Translations under genes and position numbers: made by a program | From: Gavia stellata | Taxonomy: Eukaryota > Chordata > Aves > Gaviiformes > Gaviidae | Direction of reading: 5' to 3' | DNA length: 64,000 nucleotides | NCBI RefSeq assembly: GCF_030936135.1 | Contig: NC_082635.1 | Location: forward strand, 124,001-188,000 | Notes under the pieces: model-generated | Told to the model about the DNA's origin: nothing | The model's input: only the letters and a program-made list of their open reading frames with translations | Database searches by the model: none | Part shown: positions 12,001 to 22,055 of the stretch, piece by piece | Position numbering within the stretch: position 1 is the first letter of the stretch | Layout of the letters: each line of letters begins with the position of its first letter

Positions 12001-13828
12001 GAGATGAGGGGATACCCCACGATGGGGTCCCCATGGGATGGGGGACACACTGGGATGGGGACAGGAGCACAACTTGGGGACACCCTGGGATGGGGACAGG
12101 AGCACAGCTTGGGGACACCCCGAGATGGGGGATACCTCACGATGGGGTCCCCCTGGGACAGGGACACCCTGGGATGGGGACCGGAGCGCCCTGGCACGAC
12201 TTGGGGACACCCCCGAGATGGGGAACACCCCATGATGGGGTCCCCCTGGGATGGGGACACCCTGGGATGGGGACAGGAGCACAGCTTGGGGACACCCTGA
12301 GATGGGTGATACCTCATGATGGGGTCCCCCTGGGACGGGGACACACTGGGATGGGGACAGGGAGCACAGCTTGGGGACACCCCGACATGGGGGATGCCCC
12401 ATGATGGGGTCACCCCAGGACAGGGACAGCCCAGGGTGGGTTGGGGACACCCCAAGATAGATTGGGGACACCCAGCTGGCTCGGGGACACCCCAAAGACG
12501 GAGGGATACCCCATGATGGGGTCCCCCTGGGATGGGGACACCCTGGGGTGGGTTGGGGACACCCCAAGATAGATTGGGGGACACCCGGCTGGCTCGGGGA
12601 TACCCCATGATGGGGTCCCCCTGGGATGGGGTCCCCCTGGGATGGGGGACACCCTGGGGTGGGGTTGGGGACCCCCCAAGATAGATTGGGGACACCCGGC
12701 TGGCTCGGGGATACCCCATGATGGGGTCCCCCTGGGATGGGGACACCCTGGGGGTGGGTTGGGGGACACCCCAAGATAGATTGGGGACACCCGGCTGGCT
12801 CGGGGATACCCCATGATGGGGTCCCCCTGGGATGGGGACACCCTGGGGTGGGTTGGGGACACCCCAAGATAGATTGGGGACACCCGGCCAGTTTGGGGAC
12901 ACCCCGGGATGGAGCGGTCTCTCATGGCGAGACTTCCCGAAGAGAGACAGGAGCACCCCAGGACGGGGGACACCAGGACCCGCGCCCCCCGGGGGACTGT
13001 CCCCACCGCGCTCCCCTCGCCCGCGGTGTGGCCTTACCCTGCGCCCGGAAGGTGACGGTGGGGCTGCTGACGGAGGGGTACAGCCCGTGCATCTCGTAGG
13101 GTGGGGGGCGCGGGGGGGCCGGTGGGCGAGGGCGCGCCCGCTCGGGGAAGAACACGGACCCCTCGCCCCGACCGCGGGGACCCCCCCGAGCCCCAGGAAC
13201 TCGTAGGGGGCGATGGGGACGCGGGGAGGGGGGCTCGGGCCCCCCGGGCTGGGGAGCGTCAACCCCTCGTAGGGAACCGCCAAGACCTTGGGTCGGGGCG
13301 AGGGGGGCCCGATCCCTCCCCCGGGAGATAATGGGGGGTCCGGGGGGGAACCGGGGCGCCCCAACACGCGTCTCCGGACAGCTCAGGGGTCTCCGGTGCC
13401 AGGCTCCTCCGGCCGAGGGAGCGAGCGGGGTCCGGCTGGGGCTGTACGGCTCCTGGGGGCACACGGGTTGGATATGGGTGATGGTGGGGGGGGGGGGGGG
13501 AGCGCAAACACAATGGGGTGGCCCCCCCAAGTGTGTGTCCCCCCACTTCCAAACCCAACCTTTGGGGGGTCCGGGACCGTCGGTCCCAGAGGGATTCGAG
13601 TTGTCGGGAGAGTTCGTCCAACTTTGGCCACCGCCGTGTCCAGTTCCACTTGTTTCAGGTCCATGTGTTGCATGGCCAGCGCTGGGGGGGGGGGTTGCAA
13701 GGTGGGGGGGGGTCAGGCTGCACCCCAAAAGTGGTGTCGGGGACCCCCACCCACCCACCGCCCCCTACTCACACTGGAAGGTGAGATCCAACAGGTCCTG
13801 GGCGCCGCGCAGCCCGCTCGCTCGCCAT
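14..13828 (-). CDS. PPP1R13L: PPP1R13L (iASPP, RelA-associated p53 inhibitor), 3' end outside window
   Basis: iASPP binds p53-family proteins and RelA/p65 and restrains their transcriptional activity. Coding exons on the minus strand, in order: 13773-13828 (ATG at 13828, exon from 13839), 13560-13681, 13038-13452, 11216-11246, 8828-8925, 8358-8710, 7004-7446, 5888-6025, 4919-5052, 3481-3647, 14-213. Diagnostic peptides match human i[16 protein letters not shown] near the N-terminus, [69 protein letters not shown], ankyrin peptides [20 protein letters not shown] and [12 protein letters not shown], and the SH3 peptide [16 protein letters not shown]. Exon 14-213 ends at [10 protein letters not shown] with a GTGAGT donor, so the last exon lies before position 1. 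The exon for the human stretch around AWNESDLDVAYE was not found. Extra single bases near 8467, 13.63 kb and 13.81 kb break the frame and look technical. Identity is certain; exon edges in the proline-rich part are less so. Confidence 0.93.
225..1830. repeat. GC-rich minisatellite with ~346-bp higher-order period
   Basis: Tandem units of about 70 bp containing CACATGGCACTGCACCC and CCCCAGCACCCCGTAAC fill the last PPP1R13L intron in the window. A variant unit with GCACCCACATAGCACTGTAC recurs near 607, 1166 and 1512, the last two 346 bp apart, so blocks of about five units were duplicated. Open reading frames here are repeat artefacts. Confidence 0.95.
1850..3440. repeat. CCCAGTACC minisatellite abutting a splice donor
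   Basis: Short units built on CTCCCAGTACCC (minus strand GGGTACTGGGAG), roughly 18-35 bp with irregular higher-order blocks. The array fills the PPP1R13L intron up to the donor of exon 3481-3647, whose own sequence GTACCGGGGCACTGGGAG resembles the unit. Confidence 0.95.
4117..4932. repeat. 60-bp minisatellite that copies the PPP1R13L exon end and 5' splice site
   Basis: About 13 units of 60 bp (two of 66 bp). On the minus strand each contains ACAGCCACGGCTG followed by GTGGGACGGGGAC, the sequence at the end of exon 4919-5052 and the start of its intron. Some units carry CCATGG for CCACGG. The array lies directly downstream of the true donor, and the exon's frame runs on through about five units as a 20-residue repeat containing [14 protein letters not shown]. 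Confidence 0.95.
5200..5885. repeat. 51-bp C-rich minisatellite
   Basis: Units of about 51 bp with CCCCACTGTCCCCCAGCCC and TCGCCACCCACCCCTTGTCC. They fill the PPP1R13L intron between exons 5888-6025 and 4919-5052 and come within a few bases of the donor at 5887. Confidence 0.95.
6060..6990. repeat. 49-bp minisatellite
   Basis: Units of 49 bp containing GGCACCCAGGGGACCTTGG and CAGTGCCATGT, more diverged at 6060-6350 and 6850-6990. The intron between exons 7004-7446 and 5888-6025 is almost wholly array, starting within about 20 bp of the GTAAGT donor at 7003. Confidence 0.95.
7497..8330. repeat. 41-bp minisatellite
   Basis: About 20 tandem copies of a 41-bp unit with CCCCACGGACCCCCCGCCCC and GGGTGGGTCA, in the PPP1R13L intron between exons 8358-8710 and 7004-7446. 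The 688-residue and similar open frames through it are artefacts. Confidence 0.95.
9005..11180. repeat. ~60-bp C-rich minisatellite, about 36 copies
   Basis: Units of 60-61 bp with CCCAGCACCCAAACCAACAG and CCCCAGACCCCCACCGGTGC; CATCAG/CAACAG and TGCTG/GGTG variants alternate. The array separates the 31-bp exon 11216-11246 from exon 8828-8925. Plus-strand frames of 812 and 955 residues arise from it and are not genes. Confidence 0.95.
11370..12900. repeat. ~100-115-bp minisatellite
   Basis: Units carry GGGGTCCCCCTGGGATGGGG and GACACCCCGAGATGGGG; the right part (12400-12900) is a sub-family with CCCAAGATAGATTGGGGACA. It fills the intron where one expected PPP1R13L exon could not be found. Confidence 0.93.
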
Positions 13829-13984
13829 CCTGTCACCTCCTGGGTGTGGGGGGGGGGCGATGGGTGACCTTGGGTGGGAGATGGGGGGGGTGGGGGGGAA
13901 TGGGTGGGGACCCCCCCCACTCCACGTGGGCACCCCGCCCTGCGCCCCCAATCCCTTGGGAACGCGGGGAGCGGGGACGTGTCG

Positions 13985-14055
13985 CGACCCGTTCGCCTTT
14001 CGGGGATGATCATCATAATAATAATTAGCGGTAATTAATCCATCGAGAAAAACGG
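13985..14055. promoter_or_regulatory. AT-rich island with paired TAATTA homeodomain-type motifs
   Basis: In very GC-rich sequence upstream of the first PPP1R13L coding exon there is a short segment with GATGATCATCATAATAATAA, ATAATTAG and GTAATTAATCC. TAATTA is the classical homeodomain core. Function is inferred from motif and contrast only. Confidence 0.3.
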
Positions 14056-14485
14056 GGCCCCCACCCGCCGCCCCCCCCCCACCCCGGGGCCTTGGGTGGG
14101 GTGGGGTGCACCCCCCCACCCCCTCCGCTAGAAGTGGGGTGTCAGGAACACCCCCCCCTTTTCCATTGGGGTCACCCAACGTGGGAGGGGCAGCCCCACT
14201 TCCATCCTGCCCCCCACGGAGCGGGGACCCCCCCCCCCGGACCCACCCGCTGTGGGTGCCCCAGCGCCAGGTGGGTTTTGGGGTGTCGGGGGGGGCACCC
14301 TGTGTCCCCCACGCCTGGGGACAGCGGAGAGGGGTTTGGGGGACCCCCCACCCTGCACCCCGGCCCCACCCAAGCGGCCCCACCCGGGTCCTCGCCCCCG
14401 GGGAGACGGGGACAGGTCCCGGCTCGCCCCGGGTCGGGCGGCGAGACGGGAGCGGAGCTGGGAAAGAACGCAGGCGTCCGGGCAC

Positions 14486-15925
14486 CCAAGGGTGCTCCCC
14501 TCCCCGCCACCCAGCACACCTGAACCGGACCTAGCACCCGAGGGTGCTCCCCATCCTGAGCACCCCGAGCCAGACCCCAATGTTCAGGCACCCAAGGGTG
14601 CCCCCCAAAGCACCCAACACCCCGAATCTGACCCAGGCGTCTGAGCACCCAAGGGTGCTCCCCAACGCCCTCAGCACCCCAAATCAGACCCAGGCACCCA
14701 AGGGTGCTCCCCAACCCCCTCAGCACCCTAAATCCAACCCAGGCACCCAAGGGTGCTCCCCAACCCCCCCAGCACCCCAAATCAGACCCAGGCACCCAAG
14801 GGTGCTTCCCAACCCCCTCAGCACCCTAAATCAGACCCAGGCACCCAAGGGTGCTCCCCAAACCCCCCAGCACCCTAAATCCAACCCCGGCACCCAAGGG
14901 TGCTCCCCAAGCCCCCCAGCACCCCGAATCAGACCCAGGCACCCAAGGGTGCTCCCCAAGCCCCTCAGCACCCTAAATCCAACCCAGGCACCCAAGGGTG
15001 CTCCCCAACCCCCCCAGCACCCCGAATCAGACTCAGGCACCCAAGGGTGCTCCCCCAACCCCCCCAGTACCCCAAACTGGACCCAGGCATCTGGGTGCCC
15101 AAAGGTGCTCCCCCCCACACCCCCGAATTGGAGCCAGGCACCCAAGGGTGCTCTCCCCCCGCCGCACCCAGCACCCCAAAGCAGACCCCAGTGTCCCAGC
15201 ACCCAAAGGTGCTTCCCCCCCCAGCACCTCAAAACAAATCCCAGTGTCCCAGCACCCAAAGGTGCTCCCCCCCCAGCACCCCGAATCAGACCCGGGCACC
15301 CAAGGGTGCTCTACCCCCCCCCCCCTCCCAGCACCCCAAACTAGACCCAGGTGTCCCCGGCACCCAAAAGTGCTCCCCCCACAGCACCCCAAACCAGACC
15401 CCAGAGTCCCAGCACCCAAAGGTGCTCCCCCAACCCCCCCAGCACCCCGAATTGGAATCAGGCACCCAAGGGTGCTCCCCAGCACCCCAAATCAGACCCG
15501 GGCACCCAAGGGTGCTCTACGCCCCCCGCCGTACCCAGCACCCCAAACCAGACCCCAGTGTCCCGGCACCCAAGGGTGCTCCCCAACCCCCCCCAGCACC
15601 CCGAATCAGACCCAGGCACCCAAGGGTGCTCTACGCCCCTGCTAATACCCAGCACCGCAAACCAGACCCCAAGTGTCCCGCGGCACCCAAAGGGTGCTCC
15701 CCAACCCCCCCCAGCACCCTAAATTGCACCCAGGCACCCAAGGGTGCTCTACCCCCGCCCCTCCCCAGCACCCCAAACTGGACCCAGGTGTCCGGGCACC
15801 CAAAAGGTGCTCCCCCCACACACTCCGCACCCTTCACCGGACCCCAGCATCTGAGCACCCAAGGGTGCTGCCCCAGCACCCGCGCAATGGGCCCAGGCAC
15901 CCAAGGGTGCTCCCCAACCGCCCCC
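14486..15925. repeat. 49-bp minisatellite with a GCACCC-AA-GGGTGC dyad in each unit
   Basis: About 28 units of roughly 49 bp, each with the near-palindrome GCACCCAAGGGTGC followed by CCCCAACCCCCCCAGCACCC. The core CCCAAGGG resembles an EBF-type dyad. The array lies upstream of PPP1R13L, probably inside its 5' non-coding part. The 1078-residue plus-strand frame across it and its neighbours is an artefact. Confidence 0.95.
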
Positions 15926-16139
15926 CTCCCAGCACCCCCAAAGCAGCCCCACGGGTCCCACGCTGGGGGGGGGGGGGGTGTACCTGGTGGGGTGCAGCGG
16001 GGTGCGGGTCAGGGTGCCGGTGGGGGTGCGGGTCAGGGTGCTGCTGGCGCGCCGCGTCCCCGCGGCCTCTACGCCCAATTCCAGAGCGCTGGGTCACGCG
16101 GGGGAGGGGGGGGGCCCGCACCCTGCGCCCCAGGGTGCT

Positions 16140-17430
16140 GGGGGGGGGGGGGGGGCGGGTCCCACGGGGGGGGGGTCCCACGAGAGAAGGGGGCAGATCC
16201 CACGGGAGGGGCGGGTCCCGGAGGGGGGAAGATCCCACGAGGGGGGGGTCCCACGGGCGGGGTGTCCCGCGGGGGGGGTCCCACGGGAAGGGGGGAAGAT
16301 CCCACGGGGGGGGTCCCACGGGAATGGGGCGGATCCCACGGGGGGGGGTCCCACGGGAAGGGGGCGGATCCCACGGGGGGGGTCCCACGGGAATGGGGCA
16401 GATCCCGTAGGGGGGGTCCCACGGGAAGGGGGTGGATCCCACGGGGGGGTCCCACGGGAAAGGGGCAGATCCCACGGGGGGGGGTCCCACGGGGGGAGGT
16501 CCACGGGAAGGGGGCAGATCCCACGGGGGGGGTCCCACGGGGGGGTCCCACGGGGGGGTTCCCACGGGGAAAGGGGCGGATCCCACGGGGGGGTCCCACG
16601 AGAAAGGGGGGTGGATCCCACGGGGGGGTCCCACGGGAAGGGGGGTGGATCCCACGGGGGGGTCCCACGGGAATGGGGCGGATCCCACGGGGGGGTCCCA
16701 CGGGAATGGGGCGGATCCCACGGGAAGGGGGCAGATCCCGGGGGGGGGGGTCACACGGGGGGGGTGTCCCGCGGGGGGCTCCCACGGGAAAGGGGCGGAT
16801 CCCACGGGAAGGGGGCAGATCCCACGGGGGGGGTCCCACGGGAATGGGGCGGATCCCACGGGGGGGGTCCCACGGGAATGGGGCGGATCCCACGGGGGGG
16901 GGTCCCACGGGAAAGGGGCAGATCCCACGGGAAGGGGGCAGATCCCACGGGGGGGTCCCACGGGAAAGGGGCAGATCCCACGGGGGGGGGGTCCCACGGG
17001 GGGGTCCCACGGGAAGGGGGGCGGATCCCACGGTGAGGGTCCCCACGGGGGGGGTCCCACGGGAAAGGGGCGGATCCCCACGGGGGGGTCCCACGGGAAT
17101 GGGGCGGATCCCACGGGGGGGTCCCACGAGAAGGGGGTGGATCCCACGGGGGGGTCCCACGGGAAGGGGGGTGGATCCCACGGGGGGGGTCCCCACGGGA
17201 ATGGGGCGGATCCCACGGGGGGGGTCCCCACGGGAAAGGGGCGGATCCCACGGGGGGGGGTCCCCACAGGAATGGGGCGGATCCCACGGGGGGGGTCCCA
17301 CGGGGGGGGTCCCACTCGAGAAGGGGGTGGATCCCACGGGGGGAGGTCCCACGGGAAAGGGGGCGGATCCCGCGGGGGGGGGGGGGGGGGGGGGCGGATC
17401 CCGGAGGGGAGAGGATCCCACGGGGGGGGG
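16140..17430. repeat. ~33-bp G-rich minisatellite with TCCCACGGGA
   Basis: Roughly 35-38 short units with GGATCCCACGGGGGGG, TCCCACGGG and AAGGGGGCGGATC. Most units contain one TCCCACGGGA dyad and one GGATCC. G runs of 7-20 break the periodicity. Confidence 0.95.
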
Positions 17431-17449
17431 GCGTGTCACCGGGGGCGGG

Positions 17450-17850
17450 GCGTTAGGGAACGGGTCCCACGGCTGTAGCCTGGGCCCGCGCCCCGCCCCC
17501 CCCCGGTGCCCCCGATGCCCGCGTGCCCCCGGGCCCCCCCCGTGTGTCCCCCCCCTCGTGTCCCCCCCCCCCCGTGTTCCCCGCGGGGGTCGCGGGCGGT
17601 CCCCTGCACCTTTAAACGCCGCCGCCAGCCGCCAGCCTTCCGGCCACGCCCATTTAAGGGCGGGGCGAGGGGCGGGGGCGAGGGGCGTGGCCCGCGCTGT
17701 AGGTCCCACCTCCCCCTCGTTGGACCGCAACCAACTACCTCGCGGAGATGGGGGGAGAAGGGGGGGGGCGCCCCGCGCTGAGTGCTGGGTGGGGGTGGCC
17801 GGGGGCGGGGCCACGCGGCGCACGCGGCGGCATGGAGGGGTGAGCGGGGG
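17450..17850. promoter_or_regulatory. CpG island, candidate PPP1R13L promoter
   Basis: A non-repetitive CpG-rich stretch between two minisatellites. It has GC boxes (GGGCGGGGCGAGGGGCGGGG near 17660), a GGGCGTGGCC element on the minus strand, CCGGAAGG (ETS-type, minus strand) and two TTTAAA/TTTAAG elements near 17610 and 17652. It lies about 4 kb upstream of the first PPP1R13L coding exon, as expected for a 5' non-coding exon. Transcription direction is not shown by the sequence. Confidence 0.35.
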
Positions 17851-19062
17851 GGGGGGGGATTTGGGGGGGGATCTTGGGGGACGGGGGGGGAAATGGGGGG
17901 GCAAGAGGGAACATGGGGGGACATGGGGTCTGGGGGGGGGCATGGGGGGGCAAAGGGACAGGGGGGGACATGGGGTCTGGGGGGGGCTAGAGGGGATGGG
18001 GGGGCATGGTGGGGGCAAAGGGACAGGGGGGACATGGGGTCTGGGGGGGGCTAGAGGGGATGGGGGGGCAAGAGGGGACTGGGGGCACATGGGGGGGCAA
18101 AGGGATAGGGGGGACATGGGGTCTGGGGGGGGCTAGAGGGGGATGGGGGGGCAAGAGGGGACTGGGGGCACATGGGGGGGCAAAGGGATAGGGGGGACAT
18201 GGGGTCTGGGGGGGGGCTAGAGGGGACTGGGGGGGCATGGGGGGACAAAGGGATAGGGGGGACATGGGGTCTGGGGGGGCTAGAGGGGATGGGGGGGCAA
18301 GGGGATAGGGGGGACATGGGGTTTGGGGGGGCTAGAGGGGATGGGGGGGCAAGAGGGGACTGGGGGCACATGGGGGGGCAAAGGGATAGGGGGGACATGG
18401 GGTCTGGGGGGGGCTAGAGGGGACTGGGGGGGCATGGGGGGACAAAGGGATAGGGGGGGACATGGGGTCTGGGGGGCTAGAGGGGATGGGGGGGCAAGGG
18501 GGATAGGGGGGACATGGGGTCTGGGGGGGGGCTAGAGGGGATGGGGGGGGCATGGGGGGGCAAAGGGACAGGGGGGGACATGGGGGTCTGGGGGGGGCTA
18601 GAGGGGACTGGGGGGGCATGGGGGGACAAAGGGATAGGGGGGACATGGGGTCTGGGGGGGCTAGAGGGGGACTGGGGCGGCATGGGGGGGCAAAGGGACA
18701 GGGGGGACATGGGGTCTGGGGGGGGCTAGAGGGGATGGGGGGGCAAGAGGGGACTGGGGGCACATGGGGGGGCAAAGGGATAGGGGGGACATGGGGTCTG
18801 GGGGGGGCTAGAGGGGATGGGGGCAAGAGGGGACTGGGGGCACATGGGGGGGCAAAGGGATAGGGGGGACATGGGGTCTGGGGGGGGCTAGAGGGGACTG
18901 GGGGGGCATGGGGGGGACAAAGGGATAGGGGGGACATGGGGTCTGGGGGGGGGCTAGAGGGGATGGGGGGGGCAAGAGGGGACTGGGGGGGCAAAGGGAT
19001 AGGGGGGACATGGGGTCTGGTGGGGGCAAGAGGGACTGGGGGGGCAAAGGGACGGGGGACAT
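17835..19062. repeat. G-rich minisatellite running into the assembly gap
   Basis: Units carry GGGGGGACATGGGGTCTGGG, GGGGCTAGAGGGGA and GGGGGGCAAAGGGATAGG, with one strand almost free of C. Clusters of four or more G runs make it a strong G-quadruplex candidate. It stops at the 200-N gap. Confidence 0.95.
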
Positions 19063-19064
19063 GA

Positions 19065-19264
19065 NNNNNNNNNNNNNNNNNNNNNNNNNNNNNNNNNNNN
19101 NNNNNNNNNNNNNNNNNNNNNNNNNNNNNNNNNNNNNNNNNNNNNNNNNNNNNNNNNNNNNNNNNNNNNNNNNNNNNNNNNNNNNNNNNNNNNNNNNNNN
19201 NNNNNNNNNNNNNNNNNNNNNNNNNNNNNNNNNNNNNNNNNNNNNNNNNNNNNNNNNNNNNNNN
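19065..19264. other. Assembly gap (200 N)
   Basis: Exactly 200 N, a placeholder length rather than a measured gap. It separates the PPP1R13L block from the YIF1B-PPP1R14A block. Confidence 0.99.
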
Positions 19265-19995
19265 TCATGGCCATCCCGATGGCCCCTGTCACCGTGGCCC
19301 TGGGGACACCGCAGGGACCTCACGGCCCTGGGGACAGCACAGCCAGCTCCGTGGCTGTGACACGGTGGCCCAGGGGGACATCGGGGACACCCATGGCCAT
19401 CCCGGGTGGCTGTTGTCACCATGGCCCCTGGGGGACACCATGGGGACCCTCACGGCCCTGGGGACAGCACAGGCCAGCTCCCATGGCCGTGACACGGTGG
19501 CCCTGGGGACATCGGGGGACCCCATGCCCATCCCGGTGGCCCTGTCACTGTGGCCCTGGGGGACACCACAGGGACCTCACGGCCCTGGGGACAGCACTGT
19601 CAGCTCTTGTGGTCATGGCACGGTGGCCCTGGGGGACAGCACGGTTGTCACGGCCCTGGGGGACAGCAACAGCCCAGCTCCGTGGCGGTGACACGGTGGG
19701 CCCTGGGGGACACCGGGGGACCCCCCATGGCCATCCCGGTGGCCCTGTCACCGTGGCCCTGGGGACACCACAGGGACCTCATGGCCCTGGGGACAGCACG
19801 GTCAGCTCTGTGGCTGTGACACGGTGGCCCCTGGGGGACATCGGGGACCCCATGGCCAGGCCGGTGGCCCCTGTCACCGTGGCCCTGGGGACACCACGGG
19901 GGCCCCTCACGGCCCTGGGGGACAGCATGGGGCACTCACAGCCCTGGGGACAGCAGGGGCCATCTCCGTGGCGGTGACACGGTGGCCCTGGGGAC
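19265..19995. repeat. ~128-bp minisatellite upstream of YIF1B
   Basis: Five to six units of about 125-130 bp with GTGGCCCTGGGGACACC, GGGACCTCACGGCCCTGG and GTGGCTGTGACACGGTGGCC. It ends about 40 bp before the YIF1B promoter elements. Confidence 0.93.
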
Positions 19996-20029
19996 AGCGT
20001 GAGGGGGCCACCAGGCCCCGCCCCGGCCT

Positions 20030-20261
20030 ACTCCGTCGCCATAGCGACACCAGGCCGGGCACGCGCCGCCATCTTAAGTCCGGGCACGGGCGTCCCGGCT
20101 CCTCCCCCTCCTGTACCTCACTTCCGGTCACACCGCCAGCGTTCGGGCGGCGGCGCCGGCGCGCCAACGACTTCCGGCGGAGCGGCCAATCAGCGCGGCG
20201 GCGGGAGGGGACACGTGACGCGTCGGCTGGCGGAAGCGGAAGGAGGGACGCGGGCAGCGGG
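20030..20261 (+). promoter_or_regulatory. YIF1B: YIF1B CpG-island promoter
   Basis: TATA-less promoter just before the YIF1B start. Visible elements are a palindromic X-box-like GTCGCCATAGCGAC (20035-20048), a YY1-type GCCGCCATCTT (20065-20075), ETS sites ACTTCCGG (20120) and CTTCCGG (20171), a CCAAT box (20186-20190) and an E-box CACGTGAC (20212-20219). This is a typical housekeeping arrangement; binding is inferred from motifs. Confidence 0.7.
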
Positions 20262-21919
20262 ATGGAGCTGGACGGGGCGGGCGCGGCACCGTAAGGGCGG
20301 CGCGGGGGCGGGGGGGGCACGGCCGGGCCTGCTCCCGTTCGCCATCCCCCGGCCTCACCCCTCCTCTCCCCGCAGCCCCTAAACGCCGGGGTACCGGCGG
20401 CGGCTCCGCGTATGGCGGATCTCCCCCCACCCTCTCTTCGATGATACCAGCGCGGCGGGAGGCGGAGGGGCCCACCCCGGGCCGGGGCTACGGGGGCGCC
20501 GCCGCCCGCCTCCTCCTCCTCCTCCCCGTACCCCCCCTCCCGCTTCCTTCCTGAGCGAGCCGGTGTCCAGCCTGGCCGTGGCCTACGGCAGCAGCCTGGC
20601 CAGCCAGGGCCGCGACATCGTGGACCGCAACGTGAGTGGCACCGGCGGGGGGGGGGGGGGGAGCTGCGTGGCCGCTTACCGGGACCCCCTCACGGTTTTT
20701 TAAACGCCTCCCCGTTCCCGCGCAGCTCGACCGGTTCGTCCCGGTGGGGGAGGCTGAAGTATTACTTCGCCGTGGACACCGTCTACGTGGGCAGAAAACT
20801 CGGGCTCCTCGTTTTCCCCTTCATGCATCAGGTGAGGGGCGGGGGGGGGGGGGGAAGGTCTGGGGGGGGGGCCCCCGGTACCGGGGCGGGGTGTGGGGGG
20901 GGGGCATTACCGGTGCCCCTAACGGTGTGCGCCCCCCACACACTCAGGACTGGCAGGTGAGGGTACCAGCAGGACGCCCCGGTTGCCCCCCCGTTTTGAC
21001 GTCAACGCCCCCCGATCTCTACATCCCGGGGTATGTATGTCCCCCCCCCCCCCCCCGGGGACCCCACCGGGGACCCCCCCCGGGGGACCCCCCCGGGTGA
21101 CATGTGTCCCCCCCCCCCCCCCTTCAGTGATGGCCTTCATCACCTACGTCCTCGTCGCCGGCTTGGCACTGGGCACCCAAAACAGGTGAGGACGCTGTCC
21201 CCGAGGCCACCCCCTGTCCCTGTGGGCTGGGGGGGGGTCCCCAGCCTGAAAAAGGGGGGGGGTGCAGAGAGAAGCGGAGCCCCCCCCAGATTTGTGGGGG
21301 TGTCATTCCCCTGCCCCCCCAGATTCTCCCCCCGACAGCCTGGGCTTGCAGGCGAGCTCGGCGCTGGCCTGGCTGATCGTGGAGGTGCTGGCCGTCCTCT
21401 TCAGCCTCTACCTCGTCACCGTCAACACCGACCTCACCACCATCGACCTCCTCGCCTTCGCCGGCTACAAATACGTGGGGTGAGAGATTGGGGGGGGGGG
21501 TCAGGGAGGGGTTTTGGGGGGGCTGCACCCCAATAACCCCCCCCTCGGTGATGGCAGGATGATCATCGGCCTCATCTCCGGGCTCCTCTTCGGCCGGGAC
21601 CGGTTTACTACGTGGTGCTGAGCTGGTGCTGCCTCAGCATCTTTGTCTTCATGGTAAAAAGGGGGGTGCAGGGAAAAAAGATGGGGGGGGGGCTGTATTT
21701 TTTTTTTTTAGGGGGGGCTTCACACCCCTTTTTTTATTGTGTTTTCCCCCCCCCCCCCCAGATCAGGACGCTGCGGCTGAAGCTGCTGTCGGAGGCGGCG
21801 GCCGAGGGGGGTGCTGGTGCGGGGGGGCCAAAAACCAGCTGCGGATGTACCTGACCATGGCCATCGCCGCCGCTCAGCCCCTCTTCATGTACTGGCTCAC
21901 CTACCACCTCCTCAGGTGA
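20262..21919 (+). CDS. YIF1B: YIF1B, Yip1-interacting Golgi/ER membrane protein
   Basis: YIF1 proteins are multi-pass membrane proteins of the ER-Golgi intermediate compartment that act with YIPF5 and Rab GTPases in ER-to-Golgi traffic. Eight coding exons: 20262-20290, 20376-20631, 20726-20831, 20948-21030, 21128-21185, 21323-21479, 21558-21653, 21762-21919. Matching peptides are [74 protein letters not shown] and [20 protein letters not shown]. About five hydrophobic segments fill the C-terminal half. The summed length (943 nt) fits the usual ~310 residues, but the literal frame is broken by single extra bases in G/C runs in several exons and by one apparently missing T near 21603. The stop at 21917 follows HLLR. 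The YIF1B rather than YIF1A assignment rests on the SPINT2/PPP1R14A neighbours. Confidence 0.92.
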
Positions 21920-22034
21920 GGGGGGGAGCCCCCCCAAAACCCACTGGACCCCCCCCGACCCCCCCCCTTGAACCCCACTTTGCCCCCCCCTGACACCCTC
22001 TGCCCCGAACCCCACTTTTGCCCTCGGCTGCTTC

Positions 22035-22040
22035 AATAAA
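22035..22040 (+). terminator. YIF1B: YIF1B polyadenylation signal AATAAA
   Basis: Canonical AATAAA 115 bp after the YIF1B stop codon, with G/T-rich sequence following. It gives a very short 3' UTR. Confidence 0.85.
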
Positions 22041-22055
22041 CGCTGCCCAGGGAGC

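Noticed and set aside
8785-12007. Very long proline-rich open frames (812 and 955 codons, plus strand)
   Set aside because: They run straight through the 60-bp and ~110-bp minisatellites and across PPP1R13L exons on the other strand. Length comes from repeat periodicity, and no conserved domain is present.
14900-18136. 1078-codon plus-strand frame and a 682-codon minus-strand frame
   Set aside because: Low-complexity products of three G/C arrays; both strands are open at once and no known protein resembles them.
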